From: Deltaproteobacteria bacterium | GTDB taxonomy: Bacteria > Bdellovibrionota_B > Oligoflexia > Oligoflexales > Bog-1112 | Assembly (NCBI GenBank): GCA_020635195.1 | Contig: JACKAG010000016.1 | Coordinates: forward strand, 1-47,056 | Length of the DNA stretch: 47,056 bases | Direction: 5' to 3' | In this document: positions 33,989-43,243 of the stretch, piece by piece | Layout of the letters: each line of letters starts with the position of its first letter | How positions within the stretch are numbered: position 1 is the first letter of the stretch | Position numbers and translations under genes: made by a program | The notes under the pieces: model-generated | The model's input: only the letters and a program-made list of their open reading frames with translations | Databases searched by the model: none | Told to the model about the DNA's origin: nothing

Positions 33989-35281
33989 TCAGGAGACAGG
34001 GCCAGATAAATTCAGAATGATCAGGCACCAGTTGTAGATGATCGGATGCTCCGGATTGTGGATTTCTTTATATATTATAGGATGTTTCTGTTTGTACTCA
34101 TAGATAGTCTCATACAGCCAGGTCAGATTTTTTTGAATATCGCTGAGAATGGTCTGAGCTTCTGTTTCGCTTATCCCGACTGTATAGTTTGTCTCCTTTA
34201 TGCTACTTACACAGCCTTGGTGATCATAGTTATAGCTCATCATATTATAGCTTCTTTTTTCTTTAAATAAGTCCAGGGAACTGTTCTGAAAATCCGGGTC
34301 GTTGAGTATGGCGAGGCAGACAGGAAATCGGGCCATAAGCAGGCAGGCGATGTCTTGTCGGGAGGATTGTGAATCCAGAGTGATCAGGATCTGCTTGTAA
34401 TAATCAGGCAGACGTTTATCAAATTCTTCATCGATTTTACAGAACATCATCTTCAGAAAATCAGAAGCGGGTGTTGAGGATGGTGTCGGGCTTTCCTCAG
34501 TAAGACCCGATAGCATCACAAACTGTGAGTTCTCCAGAAAGGAGTTTTGGATGATTTTTGTGATGCGCTTATAGGTGCTCTCAGGAAGAATCAAGGGTTT
34601 CAGCTGACCGTCAGCAGAGCCACCTGGCTTTTGCTTTGAGAGCATCTCACTGATGTCTGAGCCAAGGTGGCCAAACATCAGCACAGCGGATATCAGTGTG
34701 CTCAGATTTTGCAGATGAGAGCTCCCTTGCTGTGGTATGAGCTTGTCTGAAAGGTTCTGTGTCAGTGGTTCCAGATCCTTTGCTTTGCCAGACTTGTCAT
34801 ACAGAAGGGGGTGCCAGGATCTCATTCGTTTGTTGATCTCAGAGATCATATCCCCGATAACTTTGTGGACATTTTGTTCTGCAGTAATCTCCGAATGGAG
34901 ATTTCTGGATGAGCTCTGTACCCGGTAATCTACGATGTAAATGGAATCCCCCGGGAGCAGTTCACGCTCTGGAAGCTCTCCTCTGGTCAGTGATTCATTC
35001 TGCGGTTCACGAAGGATAAACTCTTCAGGATCGGCTGCGGCTATAGCTCTGAGAAGGTCAGCTCCTGTGCTGCCATAAGGTAGACAGGTGATGTATGTTC
35101 CGGGTGTTGTTACCCCATGACGGTATAATTCTTCGGAATTTAGTGTGAGTAAGATCCATTCAGGTCCGGCTTCAATAAGATGGACAGATAAGTATGTTTT
35201 GGCTTCTGTGATATAGGAAAATGCTGTTTGTGGCAGGCCTGTCAGCAGCCAGGCCATGACGAAAAAGAGTTTTCGCTTCAT
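33989..35281 (-). CDS. Exported protein of unknown function
   Basis: 430 residues with a clean signal peptide (FFVMAWLLTGLPQTAFSY). The mature protein starts with strands (YLSVHLIEAGPEWILLTL) and a LLPGDSIYIVDYRV segment. A long helical part follows, with Ser/Pro-rich spacers (EESPTPSSTPAS). Two short repeats of HPIIY occur near the C-terminus (KHPIIYKEI and EHPIIYNW). Cys residues are scattered. I recognise no family. It converges on epmA with a 63-bp spacer and is transcribed alone, divergent from the GSII gene. Confidence 0.6.
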   Translation of the reverse strand: MKRKLFFVMAWLLTGLPQTAFSYITEAKTYLSVHLIEAGPEWILLTLNSEELYRHGVTTPGTYITCLPYGSTGADLLRAIAAADPEEFILREPQNESLTRGELPERELLPGDSIYIVDYRVQSSSRNLHSEITAEQNVHKVIGDMISEINKRMRSWHPLLYDKSGKAKDLEPLTQNLSDKLIPQQGSSHLQNLSTLISAVLMFGHLGSDISEMLSKQKPGGSADGQLKPLILPESTYKRITKIIQNSFLENSQFVMLSGLTEESPTPSSTPASDFLKMMFCKIDEEFDKRLPDYYKQILITLDSQSSRQDIACLLMARFPVCLAILNDPDFQNSSLDLFKEKRSYNMMSYNYDHQGCVSSIKETNYTVGISETEAQTILSDIQKNLTWLYETIYEYKQKHPIIYKEIHNPEHPIIYNWCLIILNLSGPVS

Positions 35282-35456
35282 GGGTGGTTCTTTCTTTAGC
35301 TGTGATACGGATAATAAGGCAGGCTACCCTGACCTGGGTGGAGTATAGCCGTAAAATTCAGAAAAGAAGAGCCAGAAAGCATTTTGTTTTTGCTGCTTAG
35401 GGTGGAGTCTTATAAAGCCCTTGTCGCTTTCCATTCTATTGAGTAAATTCCTGACT

Positions 35457-35472
35457 TGGTTTTTGTCCTGCT
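35457..35472 (+). promoter_or_regulatory. Candidate sigma-54 promoter of the glutamine synthetase gene
   Basis: TGG (-24, GG at 35458-35459) and TGCT (-12, GC at 35470-35471) are ten bases apart between GG and GC, the diagnostic sigma-54 spacing. The outer bases match TGG...TGCW, although the middle CACG is not kept. It lies about 100 bases before the start. A nitrogen-regulated promoter would suit this gene, but such a short match can arise by chance. Confidence 0.35.
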
Positions 35473-35573
35473 ATGAATGAAATGAGAGCGGACATGATGA
35501 AAGTCTCAGTTTGTCTTCTTTATCTTCAATCAAATGAAAAAATGATAAAAGAACCAGAATGTTGAGGTCTGAT

Positions 35574-36626
35574 ATGGTGAAAATGGTAGAGTATATCTGG
35601 ATTGACGGTGCAAAACCGACCCAGAAAGTCCGCTCTAAGGCGCGCGTAATTCATCTTCCGGAAAAAGAGGACCTGAAGCCCGAGGATTTCCCTGAATGGG
35701 GCTTTGATGGGTCGTCCACTTATCAGGCCGAGGGGAGCTCCTCAGATCTGATCCTTAAACCCGTCTCTGTTGTGAAAGATCCGCTGAATGATGGGGGCGA
35801 CTATCTGGTCATGTGTGAGGTGATGTATCCGGATGGAACAGCTCATGAAAGCAATACCCGTTCGAAATTACGGCATGTTCTTGATGCCGGAGCCGCTTCT
35901 GTTGACCCATGGTTTGGGGTGGAGCAGGAGTACACTCTTTTCAAAGGGAGAGTTCCTCTTGGCTGGCCTGACAGTGGATATCCTGCCCCACAAGGGCCAT
36001 TTTATTGTGGAGTTGGTGCGGATGAGGTCTTCGGCCGTAACCTTGTTCAGCGTCATGCAAAGGCCTGTATTGATGCAGGGCTGCTGATTTTCGGAATCAA
36101 CGCGGAAGTCATGCCGGGACAGTGGGAGTTTCAGATCGGATATAGAGGGATTGATGGAGAGTTGGCAGATCCTCTGAATGTTGCAGACCATGTCTGGATT
36201 GCCCGCTGGCTTTTGTACCGTATCGGGGAAGAATATGGGATTACGGCAACACTTAAGAATAAGCCGGTTCATGGTGACTGGAACGGTGCCGGGCAGCATA
36301 CAAATTTTTCGACATCGGCGACCAGGGATAAAAAGTCTGGCATGAAAGCCATTGAATCTGCGATTGCGCTTCTTAAAGAGAAGCATCAGGAACACATTGT
36401 GGTCTATGGTGATAAGCTTGGAGAGCGCCTGACCGGCCTCCACGAAACCTGTCCGATCGATCAGTTTAAAAGTGGAGTGGGACATCGGGGAGCTTCTGTC
36501 AGAATTCCGGGGCCGGTTGCTGAGAAAGGCTATGGTTACCTCGAAGACCGAAGGCCGGGAGCCAATGCAGATCCTTATGTGGTTGCAGCCCGGATTCTCA
36601 GCACGATCTGCAGGATCGACGTATAA
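35574..36626 (+). CDS. Glutamine synthetase, eukaryote-type (GSII)
   Basis: 350 residues, the short GSII type that forms decamers, unlike the 470-residue GSI of most bacteria. It makes glutamine from glutamate, ammonium and ATP. Motifs: WGFDGSSTYQAEGSSSD near residue 42, WFGVEQEYTL (metal Glu), NAEVMPGQWEFQ, HGDWNGAGQHTN, HRGASVRIP and EDRRPGANADPYVV. ATG 35574 has GAGG six bases upstream. An ATG at 35559 would add five residues. No adenylylation site of GSI is present, so control must differ. Convergent with the PDC-like gene. Confidence 0.94.
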   Translation: MVKMVEYIWIDGAKPTQKVRSKARVIHLPEKEDLKPEDFPEWGFDGSSTYQAEGSSSDLILKPVSVVKDPLNDGGDYLVMCEVMYPDGTAHESNTRSKLRHVLDAGAASVDPWFGVEQEYTLFKGRVPLGWPDSGYPAPQGPFYCGVGADEVFGRNLVQRHAKACIDAGLLIFGINAEVMPGQWEFQIGYRGIDGELADPLNVADHVWIARWLLYRIGEEYGITATLKNKPVHGDWNGAGQHTNFSTSATRDKKSGMKAIESAIALLKEKHQEHIVVYGDKLGERLTGLHETCPIDQFKSGVGHRGASVRIPGPVAEKGYGYLEDRRPGANADPYVVAARILSTICRIDV

Positions 36627-36713
36627 TCTTCTGTGAGGACAGGATGTAGCGGGCTTCTGTTTCTTCTGGCTGGGTTCTTTTAAAAAGAGTAGGGACAAAG
36701 CTGGGAAACAGAG

Positions 36714-37382
36714 TCATTCACGGTTCTGACTTTTCAGATAGCGATGTCTGATACCGATAATCATGACTCCGATACATTCCCCTTTCCCAAATTTATTTTC
36801 ATAGACAGGGACTGAGATCTGAACCGATTTGCTATCTGCACTTTCATCATAATACTCAAAGTCACCAACAAAAATCCTGCATGTTTTTCCGTCCTGATAT
36901 GCAAGGGTGAATTTTTCTTCATCCCCCTGCCAGTAGTCCGATGTTAAAGGGTAAGCAGCAACATTTGCCCCTTGTTTGTCGGTCAAAAATATTTCACTGT
37001 AAGCAAGTTCTTTCTTCTTTTGTATAATGTTTTTCAGATACTGTGTGACCCTCGCTTTTTCAATGGATATCCGGATTGGTGATGCTTTGCTTCCTGACTT
37101 CCAGCTGATATCTCTTCTCTGAATCTCTTCTCTGGTCAGACTGGTATCATGATTTTGCTCTTTTACGGCATCAATAATAGGCCGGGCTTTATGTATGATC
37201 TCATGTTCGATGAACGATAATTCCTTTTTTATTGTTTTCAGATACCCGGGGAATTTTTCGGGGAATCCTTCATTTTTAAAAATGAATTCGACCCCATTAT
37301 ATATTTGCGGAGTCTTTTTTTCGGAGGCAACTATCATATAAGGGGAGATAAACACAATAATAAATATCATTTTTGTTTTCAT
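36714..37382 (-). CDS. Exported PDC/dCache-like sensor-domain protein
   Basis: 222 residues from ATG 37382 (an upstream ATG at 37415 gives a longer, less typical signal). The signal peptide is KTKMIFIIVFISPYMIVAS. The mature part looks like one PDC (Cache) sensor domain without any attached signalling domain: a long helix, then AYSEIFLTDKQGANVAAYP (the PDC D-x-x-G motif), SDYWQGDEEKF, YYDESADSKSVQISVPVY and ECIGVMIIGI. Such domains bind small ligands in the periplasm, usually as part of a kinase or chemoreceptor. It is divergent from a membrane histidine kinase that lacks such a domain, so they may cooperate (inference). Confidence 0.65.
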   Translation of the reverse strand: MKTKMIFIIVFISPYMIVASEKKTPQIYNGVEFIFKNEGFPEKFPGYLKTIKKELSFIEHEIIHKARPIIDAVKEQNHDTSLTREEIQRRDISWKSGSKASPIRISIEKARVTQYLKNIIQKKKELAYSEIFLTDKQGANVAAYPLTSDYWQGDEEKFTLAYQDGKTCRIFVGDFEYYDESADSKSVQISVPVYENKFGKGECIGVMIIGIRHRYLKSQNRE

Positions 37383-37473
37383 CTGCGGATGGTCCTTGTC
37401 GATATATTTTGTCACGGCATTATTTTAACACGACCGAACATTCTCCTTAGCCGGATAGTTTTGATGTTCTGTG

Positions 37474-37509
37474 CTTGTATTGCAGGGCTTGTTTGTATTG
37501 CAGGACTGT
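37474..37509. repeat. Two imperfect tandem copies of an 18-bp unit
   Basis: TTGTATTGCAGG occurs at 37475-37486 and 37493-37504, inside two 18-bp units with about 15 matches. It lies in the 240-bp spacer between the divergent sensor-protein and histidine-kinase genes and could be a paired binding site for a regulator of both. Confidence 0.55.
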
Positions 37510-37622
37510 AATTGAGATGATTCGATAGAAATCCTATGCAAAGGGGCAAATATTGCAGTCTGACCTGAATTAAATAAACCGATAGAGAGTGGGGTGGTTT
37601 TCTCTGTCTGTGAAAGGTCCGT

Positions 37623-38933
37623 ATGGATAACAGGCCATTACTGATCAGAAGTCTGAAGACCCTTTTAGATATTCTTGACAGAAATTTCAGCATCTTGTTG
37701 GGCTCGATGACGCTTGTTGGGACGGTTGCTTATATTTCTGGTCAGACAAGTTTTGTGATCATCGTGATTTTAGTTGCTTTGGGACTTTATAATCATCTGA
37801 TTTCTTTTTTGTCAAAAAAATCAGAGCATAATAATATTATTGAAGTTATAAGATATGTGACAAACATTCCTTTATTTTGTATTCCTGCCATGATTTATGT
37901 CGATGGTGAAATGGCGCCCTGGTGGTTTGGGTTTTTAATTTTTGGCATGGCTGGTTGTGTCACATTCTTTCAGATAAGCAGGAGATTCATTTATGGTTAT
38001 CTGAGCCTTATCTATACAATAGCTGGATTGTTTTTCGTATATTTCATGACAGAAATCAGCCTTTATCATATTCTGAATTACTCTATTATCATTGTAATTT
38101 TCAGTAATATTATCTCTGAAATCCTTATGGTAACCAATCATTCACTTGAAAATGAAAATGAGAGATCGGAAGAACTTGCAAAATCAGTAAAGACTCTTCG
38201 GGAAACACAAGAGCAGATGATTGAGCAGTCAAAATTTGCGGCTCTTGGAGAAATGGCTGGTGGTGTCGCCCATGAAATCAATAGCCCTCTTGGAGCAATG
38301 ATGCTCCGGATTGATCAGGTACGCCGATTACTGGAGAAAGAAGATATAAGAAACAACAAAATATCAGAGTTTCTCTCTGAAAGTCTTGAAACCGCTGAGT
38401 TGATCAGAAAGATTGTCTATGGATTACGAACAATTTCGAGGTCTGGTGAGAATGACAGTTTTGAAAAGGTCGCTGTTCTGAAAATTATTGAAGATACATT
38501 AGTATTATGTCGTGAAAGTTTTTGTCACTATGGGATAGAAGTGCAGCTTGCAGAGATTGATCCCGAGTTTGAAATTGAGTGCAGACCTGTTCAGATATCC
38601 CAGATTTTACTCAACCTTCTTTCCAATGCGAATTACGCAGTAAAAAAAATGAAAGGTGAAAAATGGGTGAAAATCAGATGCGAAAAGAAATCTTCTGATG
38701 TTTTGATCTATGTTTCTGATTCCGGACCGAAAATTCCGGAAGAAGTCCGGGCAAAAATGCTGCAACCCTTTTTTACGACAAAGGATGTGGGCGAAGGTAC
38801 TGGTCTGGGTCTTAGCCTTTCAAGGAGGATCGCAGATTCTCATCATGGAACTCTTTTGCTGGATCATGGTCATGTGACATGTTTTGTCCTGAGCTTACCT
38901 CTTAAGCAACCCGTCTCCTCTGTGCGGGATTGA
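37623..38933 (+). CDS. Membrane-bound sensor histidine kinase
   Basis: 436 residues. Six hydrophobic segments fill residues 22-170 with almost no periplasmic loops. A coiled-coil linker (175-205) follows, then the H-box FAALGEMAGGVAHEINSPL with the phospho-acceptor His217. The ATP-binding domain has the N-box ILLNLLSNANYA, the G1-like DSGPKI and PFFTTKDVGEGTGLGLSL. Signals must be read within the membrane or through a partner. ATG 37623 has GAAAGG upstream. No response regulator gene is adjacent, which makes it an orphan kinase. It is divergent from the PDC-like exported protein. Confidence 0.9.
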   Translation: MDNRPLLIRSLKTLLDILDRNFSILLGSMTLVGTVAYISGQTSFVIIVILVALGLYNHLISFLSKKSEHNNIIEVIRYVTNIPLFCIPAMIYVDGEMAPWWFGFLIFGMAGCVTFFQISRRFIYGYLSLIYTIAGLFFVYFMTEISLYHILNYSIIIVIFSNIISEILMVTNHSLENENERSEELAKSVKTLRETQEQMIEQSKFAALGEMAGGVAHEINSPLGAMMLRIDQVRRLLEKEDIRNNKISEFLSESLETAELIRKIVYGLRTISRSGENDSFEKVAVLKIIEDTLVLCRESFCHYGIEVQLAEIDPEFEIECRPVQISQILLNLLSNANYAVKKMKGEKWVKIRCEKKSSDVLIYVSDSGPKIPEEVRAKMLQPFFTTKDVGEGTGLGLSLSRRIADSHHGTLLLDHGHVTCFVLSLPLKQPVSSVRD

Positions 38934-38954
38934 ACAAAATGCTGATAAAAGTTT

Positions 38955-38982
38955 GCTTGTCAGAAAAATAGTTCTGACAAGC
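38955..38982 (+). terminator. Eleven-bp perfect hairpin after the histidine kinase gene
   Basis: GCTTGTCAGAA (38955-38965) and TTCTGACAAGC (38972-38982) pair exactly around an AAATAG loop, 22 bases after the stop. No T run follows. A second weaker stem (CTGGCA/TGCCAG, 39032-39049) lies further on, before korA. Termination or 3'-end protection is likely. Confidence 0.5.
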
Positions 38983-39094
38983 AGGATTCGATGGCAGTAA
39001 GATGAGTGAGACATGTGTAAACTGCCTGAAGCTGGCAGAGCTATGCCAGTTGTCTGTATAAGATGGACCTGAAAAGCAGAGGGAGAAGGTCGGA

Positions 39095-40924
39095 TTGGAT
39101 CTGGAAAATCCCAGAGCAGAGCCGGATAATTTCGTCATCCGCTTTGCTAATGTTAATGGTAGCGGCTCTGCCAGTAGCAACGCTCTGATTGCCAGATGTA
39201 TCTTTCGGATGGGACATACAATTGGTGCGAAAAACATGTTCCCATCCAACATTCAGGGTTTTCCGACCTGGTATGAGATCAGGGTCAGCAGCCAGGGTTA
39301 CACAGCCCGTCGTGGTGGTGTAGATCTGATGGTTGCGATGAATGGCCAGACCATTCTGAAAGATGCAGAAGATCTGGAAAAGGGGGGGGTTCTGATCTAT
39401 GACTCGACCCGACCCATCGCGGAGCGGCTCCGTCGTCAGGATGTCCTCTGGCTGGACCTGCCTCTGACAGAGCTTGCCAGACGACATTTTCCGGATTCCC
39501 GGCAGAGAACTTTGCTTCAGAATATGATCTGCACAGGTGTGCTGTGCAGGCTTCTGCGTCTGGATGAGACTCTGCTCAGAGAGTTGATTTCTGGTCAGTA
39601 TCGTTCGAAATCGGCACTTCTTCCGGTGAATATAAAAGCGTTTGAACTGGGCTGTCGCTATGCTGCGGAACATTTTAAGTGTTTGCCTTTCTATGTCACC
39701 TCATCCGGGAGCGGAGAGCGCCTGGGGGAAGATGCTCCGCTTCTGATGAATGGCAATACTGCGATGGCATTGGGCGCTTTGTTTGCCGGTGCGACGGTGT
39801 GCGGCTGGTATCCGATTACTCCGTCCACAAGTCTTATCGATGCGTTTTCTGATTTCTGTCAGCGTTACCGGACCGATCATGATTCTGGTGAAAAAAAATA
39901 TGCAATCATTCAGGCTGAAGATGAAATTGCAGCGATTGGGATGGTTCTCGGTGCGTCCTGGATGGGGGCCCGTGCGTTTACTGCGACCAGCGGCCCGGGT
40001 ATTTCTCTTATGTGTGAATTCCTTGGCTATGGCTACTATGCAGAAATCCCTGCTGTGATCTTTAATATTCAGCGCTGTGGTCCTTCAACGGGCATGCCGA
40101 CACGAAATCAGCAGGCAGATCTTTTGATCTGTGCTTATGCATCTCATGGAGACAGCAAACATATTATGATCTTTCCTGCTGGTCCTGACGAGTGTTTTGA
40201 ATTTGCCAGGAAGGCTTTTGACTGGGCAGAGAGATATCAGACGCCGGTTTTTGTTATGTCGGATCTGGATGCTGGCATGAATGATGCCATCTCTCCTCCC
40301 CTGAAAGCTGCGTCTTTCGCTCCGGACCGGGGGAAAGTTCTGGGCATGCAGGAGCTTGAGCAGTTACAGGGACCCTTTCTGCGTTATGCAGATCCGGATG
40401 GCGATGGAATTCCTTACCGGACTCTGCCCGGAGTTCATCAGAAAGGATCTTATTTTACAAGGGGTTCTGGCCATGATCGTGCGGGCCGCTATACAGAAGA
40501 TGGTGCACTTTATCAGGAAAACATGCGACGGATTGCTGCCAAGTTTAAGACAGCGGCCAGAGAACTGCCAGAGCCGTTGTTTCCTCTGTCCCATGAGTCT
40601 GCATCATCTGTGATCATCTCTTATGGTTCTGGTAGTGAAGCGGTGAAAGAGGCGATCGATCTTCTGAAAGCGGACGGGATTTATCTGAATCATATGCGCA
40701 TTCGTGCGTTTCCTTTTTCTGCCAGGGTCCGTGATTTTTGCCTTACGCAGGATCGTTGTCTGGTTCTTGATCTGAACAGAGATGGGCAGATGGCCTGCCT
40801 TTTGCGGAACGAATTTCCTGAGCTGGCCCCCTTGCTGATTCCACTGTGTTTATGGGATGGTTTACCTGTTCAGGCAGAGCAGCTTGTCAGAGATATCAGG
40901 ACTCTCATGCCAGGAGCTTTATGA
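39095..40924 (+). CDS. korA: 2-oxoacid:ferredoxin oxidoreductase, fused gamma-alpha subunit
   Basis: 609 residues. The first 190 form the gamma domain (GSGSASSNALIAR, then IRVSSQGYTARRGGVDLMVAM). The rest is the alpha subunit with GWYPITPSTSLIDAF (the YPITPST motif), ATSGPGISLMCEF and NIQRCGPSTGMPTRNQQADL. With the beta subunit it oxidatively decarboxylates a 2-oxoacid, probably 2-oxoglutarate, to an acyl-CoA, passing electrons to ferredoxin. TTG 39095 has GGAGAAGG five bases upstream. korB starts one base after its stop. No ferredoxin or delta subunit gene is nearby. Confidence 0.9.
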   Translation: MDLENPRAEPDNFVIRFANVNGSGSASSNALIARCIFRMGHTIGAKNMFPSNIQGFPTWYEIRVSSQGYTARRGGVDLMVAMNGQTILKDAEDLEKGGVLIYDSTRPIAERLRRQDVLWLDLPLTELARRHFPDSRQRTLLQNMICTGVLCRLLRLDETLLRELISGQYRSKSALLPVNIKAFELGCRYAAEHFKCLPFYVTSSGSGERLGEDAPLLMNGNTAMALGALFAGATVCGWYPITPSTSLIDAFSDFCQRYRTDHDSGEKKYAIIQAEDEIAAIGMVLGASWMGARAFTATSGPGISLMCEFLGYGYYAEIPAVIFNIQRCGPSTGMPTRNQQADLLICAYASHGDSKHIMIFPAGPDECFEFARKAFDWAERYQTPVFVMSDLDAGMNDAISPPLKAASFAPDRGKVLGMQELEQLQGPFLRYADPDGDGIPYRTLPGVHQKGSYFTRGSGHDRAGRYTEDGALYQENMRRIAAKFKTAARELPEPLFPLSHESASSVIISYGSGSEAVKEAIDLLKADGIYLNHMRIRAFPFSARVRDFCLTQDRCLVLDLNRDGQMACLLRNEFPELAPLLIPLCLWDGLPVQAEQLVRDIRTLMPGAL

Positions 40925-40925
40925 C

Positions 40926-41999
40926 ATGTTGTCCATTGAGAAACCAAAAATAGCATCTGTTTTGCAGCGGAAAAACGAACTGGGCCTGAGTCCTGAGGAC
41001 TACGGAGGGGCGCCTTCAACTCTCTGTGGCGGTTGTGGGCACGATTCTGTGACGGCTGCGATTATCAGTGCGTGCTTTGAGCTGTCGATTCCGCCTGAAA
41101 ACGTGGCAAAGATGAGCGGAATTGGCTGTTCTTCGAAAACACCAGCTTATTTTCTCAGAGGCGCTCATGCCTTTAATGCCGTACATGGAAGAATGCCTTC
41201 GGTCACAACAGGGGCCTGTGCTGCAAACCGGGATATGTATTATCTTGCCGTTTCCGGCGATGGGGATACGGCATCCATTGGTCTGGGGCAGTTTATTCAT
41301 GCCCTCAGGCGTCGCCTGAATATGCTTTATCTGATTGAAAATAACGGAATCTATGGCCTGACAAAAGGTCAGTTTTCAGCCCTTGCAGATGCGGGTTCCA
41401 GAAATAAGCAGGGGGGGATGAATCCTTTTACAGGCATTGATCCGGTACGCCTGGCAATGACTCTGGGGGCTTCTTTTGTTGCCAGAGGCTTTTCGGGGGA
41501 TAAGGAGCAGCTGATTCCTCTGATTAAGGCTGGTCTGTTGCATAAAGGCTTTGCTCTGATTGATGTGTTGTCACCTTGTGTCAGCTTTAATAATCATGCA
41601 GATTCCAGTCGCAGCTATGATTATATTCGCAAGCATGAACGGGAGGTGAATTCTCAGGTAAGTGAGGACTTTGTTCCTTCCCGTGAAGAAATTTTTCTGC
41701 TACCAGAGGAACAAAAAAAGGCGCTCAGAACGGCCTGCCTGCATGACGGAAGTTCTGTCCGGATGCGGGCGTATCCGGAATCCTGTTATGAGCCGGATGA
41801 CAAACAGGCAGCTTTCCGCTTTCTGGACGACTGTCAGAAAGAGGGTAGTATTCCGACCGGGCTTATTTACAAAGAGGCCGAAACAGAAGACTTTCATGAT
41901 ATGTGCGGAACAAGTCAGACAGCACTCAGAGACCTTCCTATGGACGGGCTTATCCCTTCTCCCGAAACCCTGCGGCATATCAACCAACAGTTCCGATGA
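40926..41999 (+). CDS. korB: 2-oxoacid:ferredoxin oxidoreductase, thiamine-binding beta subunit
   Basis: 357 residues from ATG 40926, nine bases after AGGAG. The frame stays open upstream inside korA but has no matching start. It holds the thiamine diphosphate motif GDGDTASIGLGQF with a later ENNGIYGLTKGQFS (GDG...NN) and a Cys-containing LCGGCGHDSV and SGIGCSSKTPAYF, which in this family hold the Fe-S cluster or its surroundings. The last 100 residues are extra and hydrophilic. The gene pair is translated together. GAPDH follows on the same strand after 145 bp. Confidence 0.9.
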   Translation: MLSIEKPKIASVLQRKNELGLSPEDYGGAPSTLCGGCGHDSVTAAIISACFELSIPPENVAKMSGIGCSSKTPAYFLRGAHAFNAVHGRMPSVTTGACAANRDMYYLAVSGDGDTASIGLGQFIHALRRRLNMLYLIENNGIYGLTKGQFSALADAGSRNKQGGMNPFTGIDPVRLAMTLGASFVARGFSGDKEQLIPLIKAGLLHKGFALIDVLSPCVSFNNHADSSRSYDYIRKHEREVNSQVSEDFVPSREEIFLLPEEQKKALRTACLHDGSSVRMRAYPESCYEPDDKQAAFRFLDDCQKEGSIPTGLIYKEAETEDFHDMCGTSQTALRDLPMDGLIPSPETLRHINQQFR

Positions 42000-42144
42000 C
42001 TCTTTTTTGTTCTGCTGAAATCCTCTGAAATAAGAGTAAAAAGATTCGATCGGATGCGGTGCTTATGCTATCTTGGGGGCCGTGTAACAGTCCGGTCCGG
42101 ATATCCCGGTCTGGGCCCATATACAGATCATAATGGGGGCTTAC

Positions 42145-43152
42145 ATGACAGTCAGAATTGGCATTAACGGATTCGGCCGGATTGGAAGGACCATTTTCCG
42201 GGCTGCTCAGTTGAGCAAAAACAGCGATATGGAGATCGTTCATATCAACGATCTGACAGACAGCAAGACGATTGCGCACCTGCTTCGCTACGATAGCGTT
42301 CACGGAAAATTTCCAGGGACATGCCAGGCTTCAGAATCCGGCATTCGGGTGAATGATCAGGAAATCAGCCTTTCTGCCCTTCGTTCCCCCGCTGAACTGC
42401 CATGGGCAGAAAAAAAGGTGGACATTGTTTTTGAGTGCACAGGAATTTTCAGAAACCGGGAAGCTGTTCAGCAGCATCTGACAGCCGGAGCTCCAAAGGT
42501 TCTGATTTCAGCTCCGGCGAAAGATGAAGATCTGACAGTCGTCTTTGGTGTGAACTCTTCGGTTCTTGGCCCAGAACATAAAATTGTTTCCAATGGTAGC
42601 TGTACGACGAACTGCCTTGCCCCGGTCACTAAGGTTTTGCATGATGTGTTTGGCATTGAATCAGGTCTGATGACGACTGTTCATTCATATACGAATGATC
42701 AGTCGATTCTGGACCTTCCGCATAGTGATCTTCGCCGGGCACGGGCTGCTGCCCTTAATATGATTCCGACATCGACCGGTGCGGCCAAAGCGATCGGAAT
42801 GGTTTTGCCGGATCTGAATGGCAAGATAGATGGCCTGGCTGTCCGTGTACCGACTCCGAATGTCTCTCTGGTGGATGTTACGTTTCAGCTGAAGAGGTCC
42901 ACGACAGCGGAGAAGATTAATGCTGCGCTGGAACAGGCCGCAGAAGGTGATCTTAAAGGGATTCTGGGCTTTACCATGGAGCCTCTTGTATCCAGTGATT
43001 TTAACGGAGATTCCTGTTCGTCTTATGTTGACGGATCTATGACGAAAGTTGTTAATGGTCATCTGGCAAAGGTTCTGGCCTGGTATGACAATGAGTCAGG
43101 TTTTAGTTACCGGATGCTGGATGTTGCGCGTCTGATGTGCCAGCATAAATAG
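42145..43152 (+). CDS. gapA: Glyceraldehyde-3-phosphate dehydrogenase
   Basis: 335 residues from ATG 42145, five bases after GGGGG (ATG 42133 would add four residues before VRIGINGFG). It oxidises glyceraldehyde-3-phosphate to 1,3-bisphosphoglycerate with NAD+. INGFGRIGR is the nucleotide fold, Cys153 in SCTTNC is catalytic, and His lies in TVHSYTNDQ. The C-terminal NESGFSYRMLD block is typical. The residues after the second strand (NDLTD) favour NAD. It is the only glycolytic enzyme in the window. Confidence 0.95.
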   Translation: MTVRIGINGFGRIGRTIFRAAQLSKNSDMEIVHINDLTDSKTIAHLLRYDSVHGKFPGTCQASESGIRVNDQEISLSALRSPAELPWAEKKVDIVFECTGIFRNREAVQQHLTAGAPKVLISAPAKDEDLTVVFGVNSSVLGPEHKIVSNGSCTTNCLAPVTKVLHDVFGIESGLMTTVHSYTNDQSILDLPHSDLRRARAAALNMIPTSTGAAKAIGMVLPDLNGKIDGLAVRVPTPNVSLVDVTFQLKRSTTAEKINAALEQAAEGDLKGILGFTMEPLVSSDFNGDSCSSYVDGSMTKVVNGHLAKVLAWYDNESGFSYRMLDVARLMCQHK

Positions 43153-43243
43153 TCAGGGAATTGACAGCGATAGGCTGCTCCTGATAGTTAGTACATCGGA
43201 TGCATCATCGGAACCGCATCAATGCCCCAGGAGCCCTATTTAT

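Noticed and set aside
35868..36698. Minus-strand open frame of 276 codons
   Set aside because: It lies entirely over the GSII gene, has no ribosome site and its product is rich in Arg, Ser and Cys without any domain. It is a shadow of a gene with strong family motifs.
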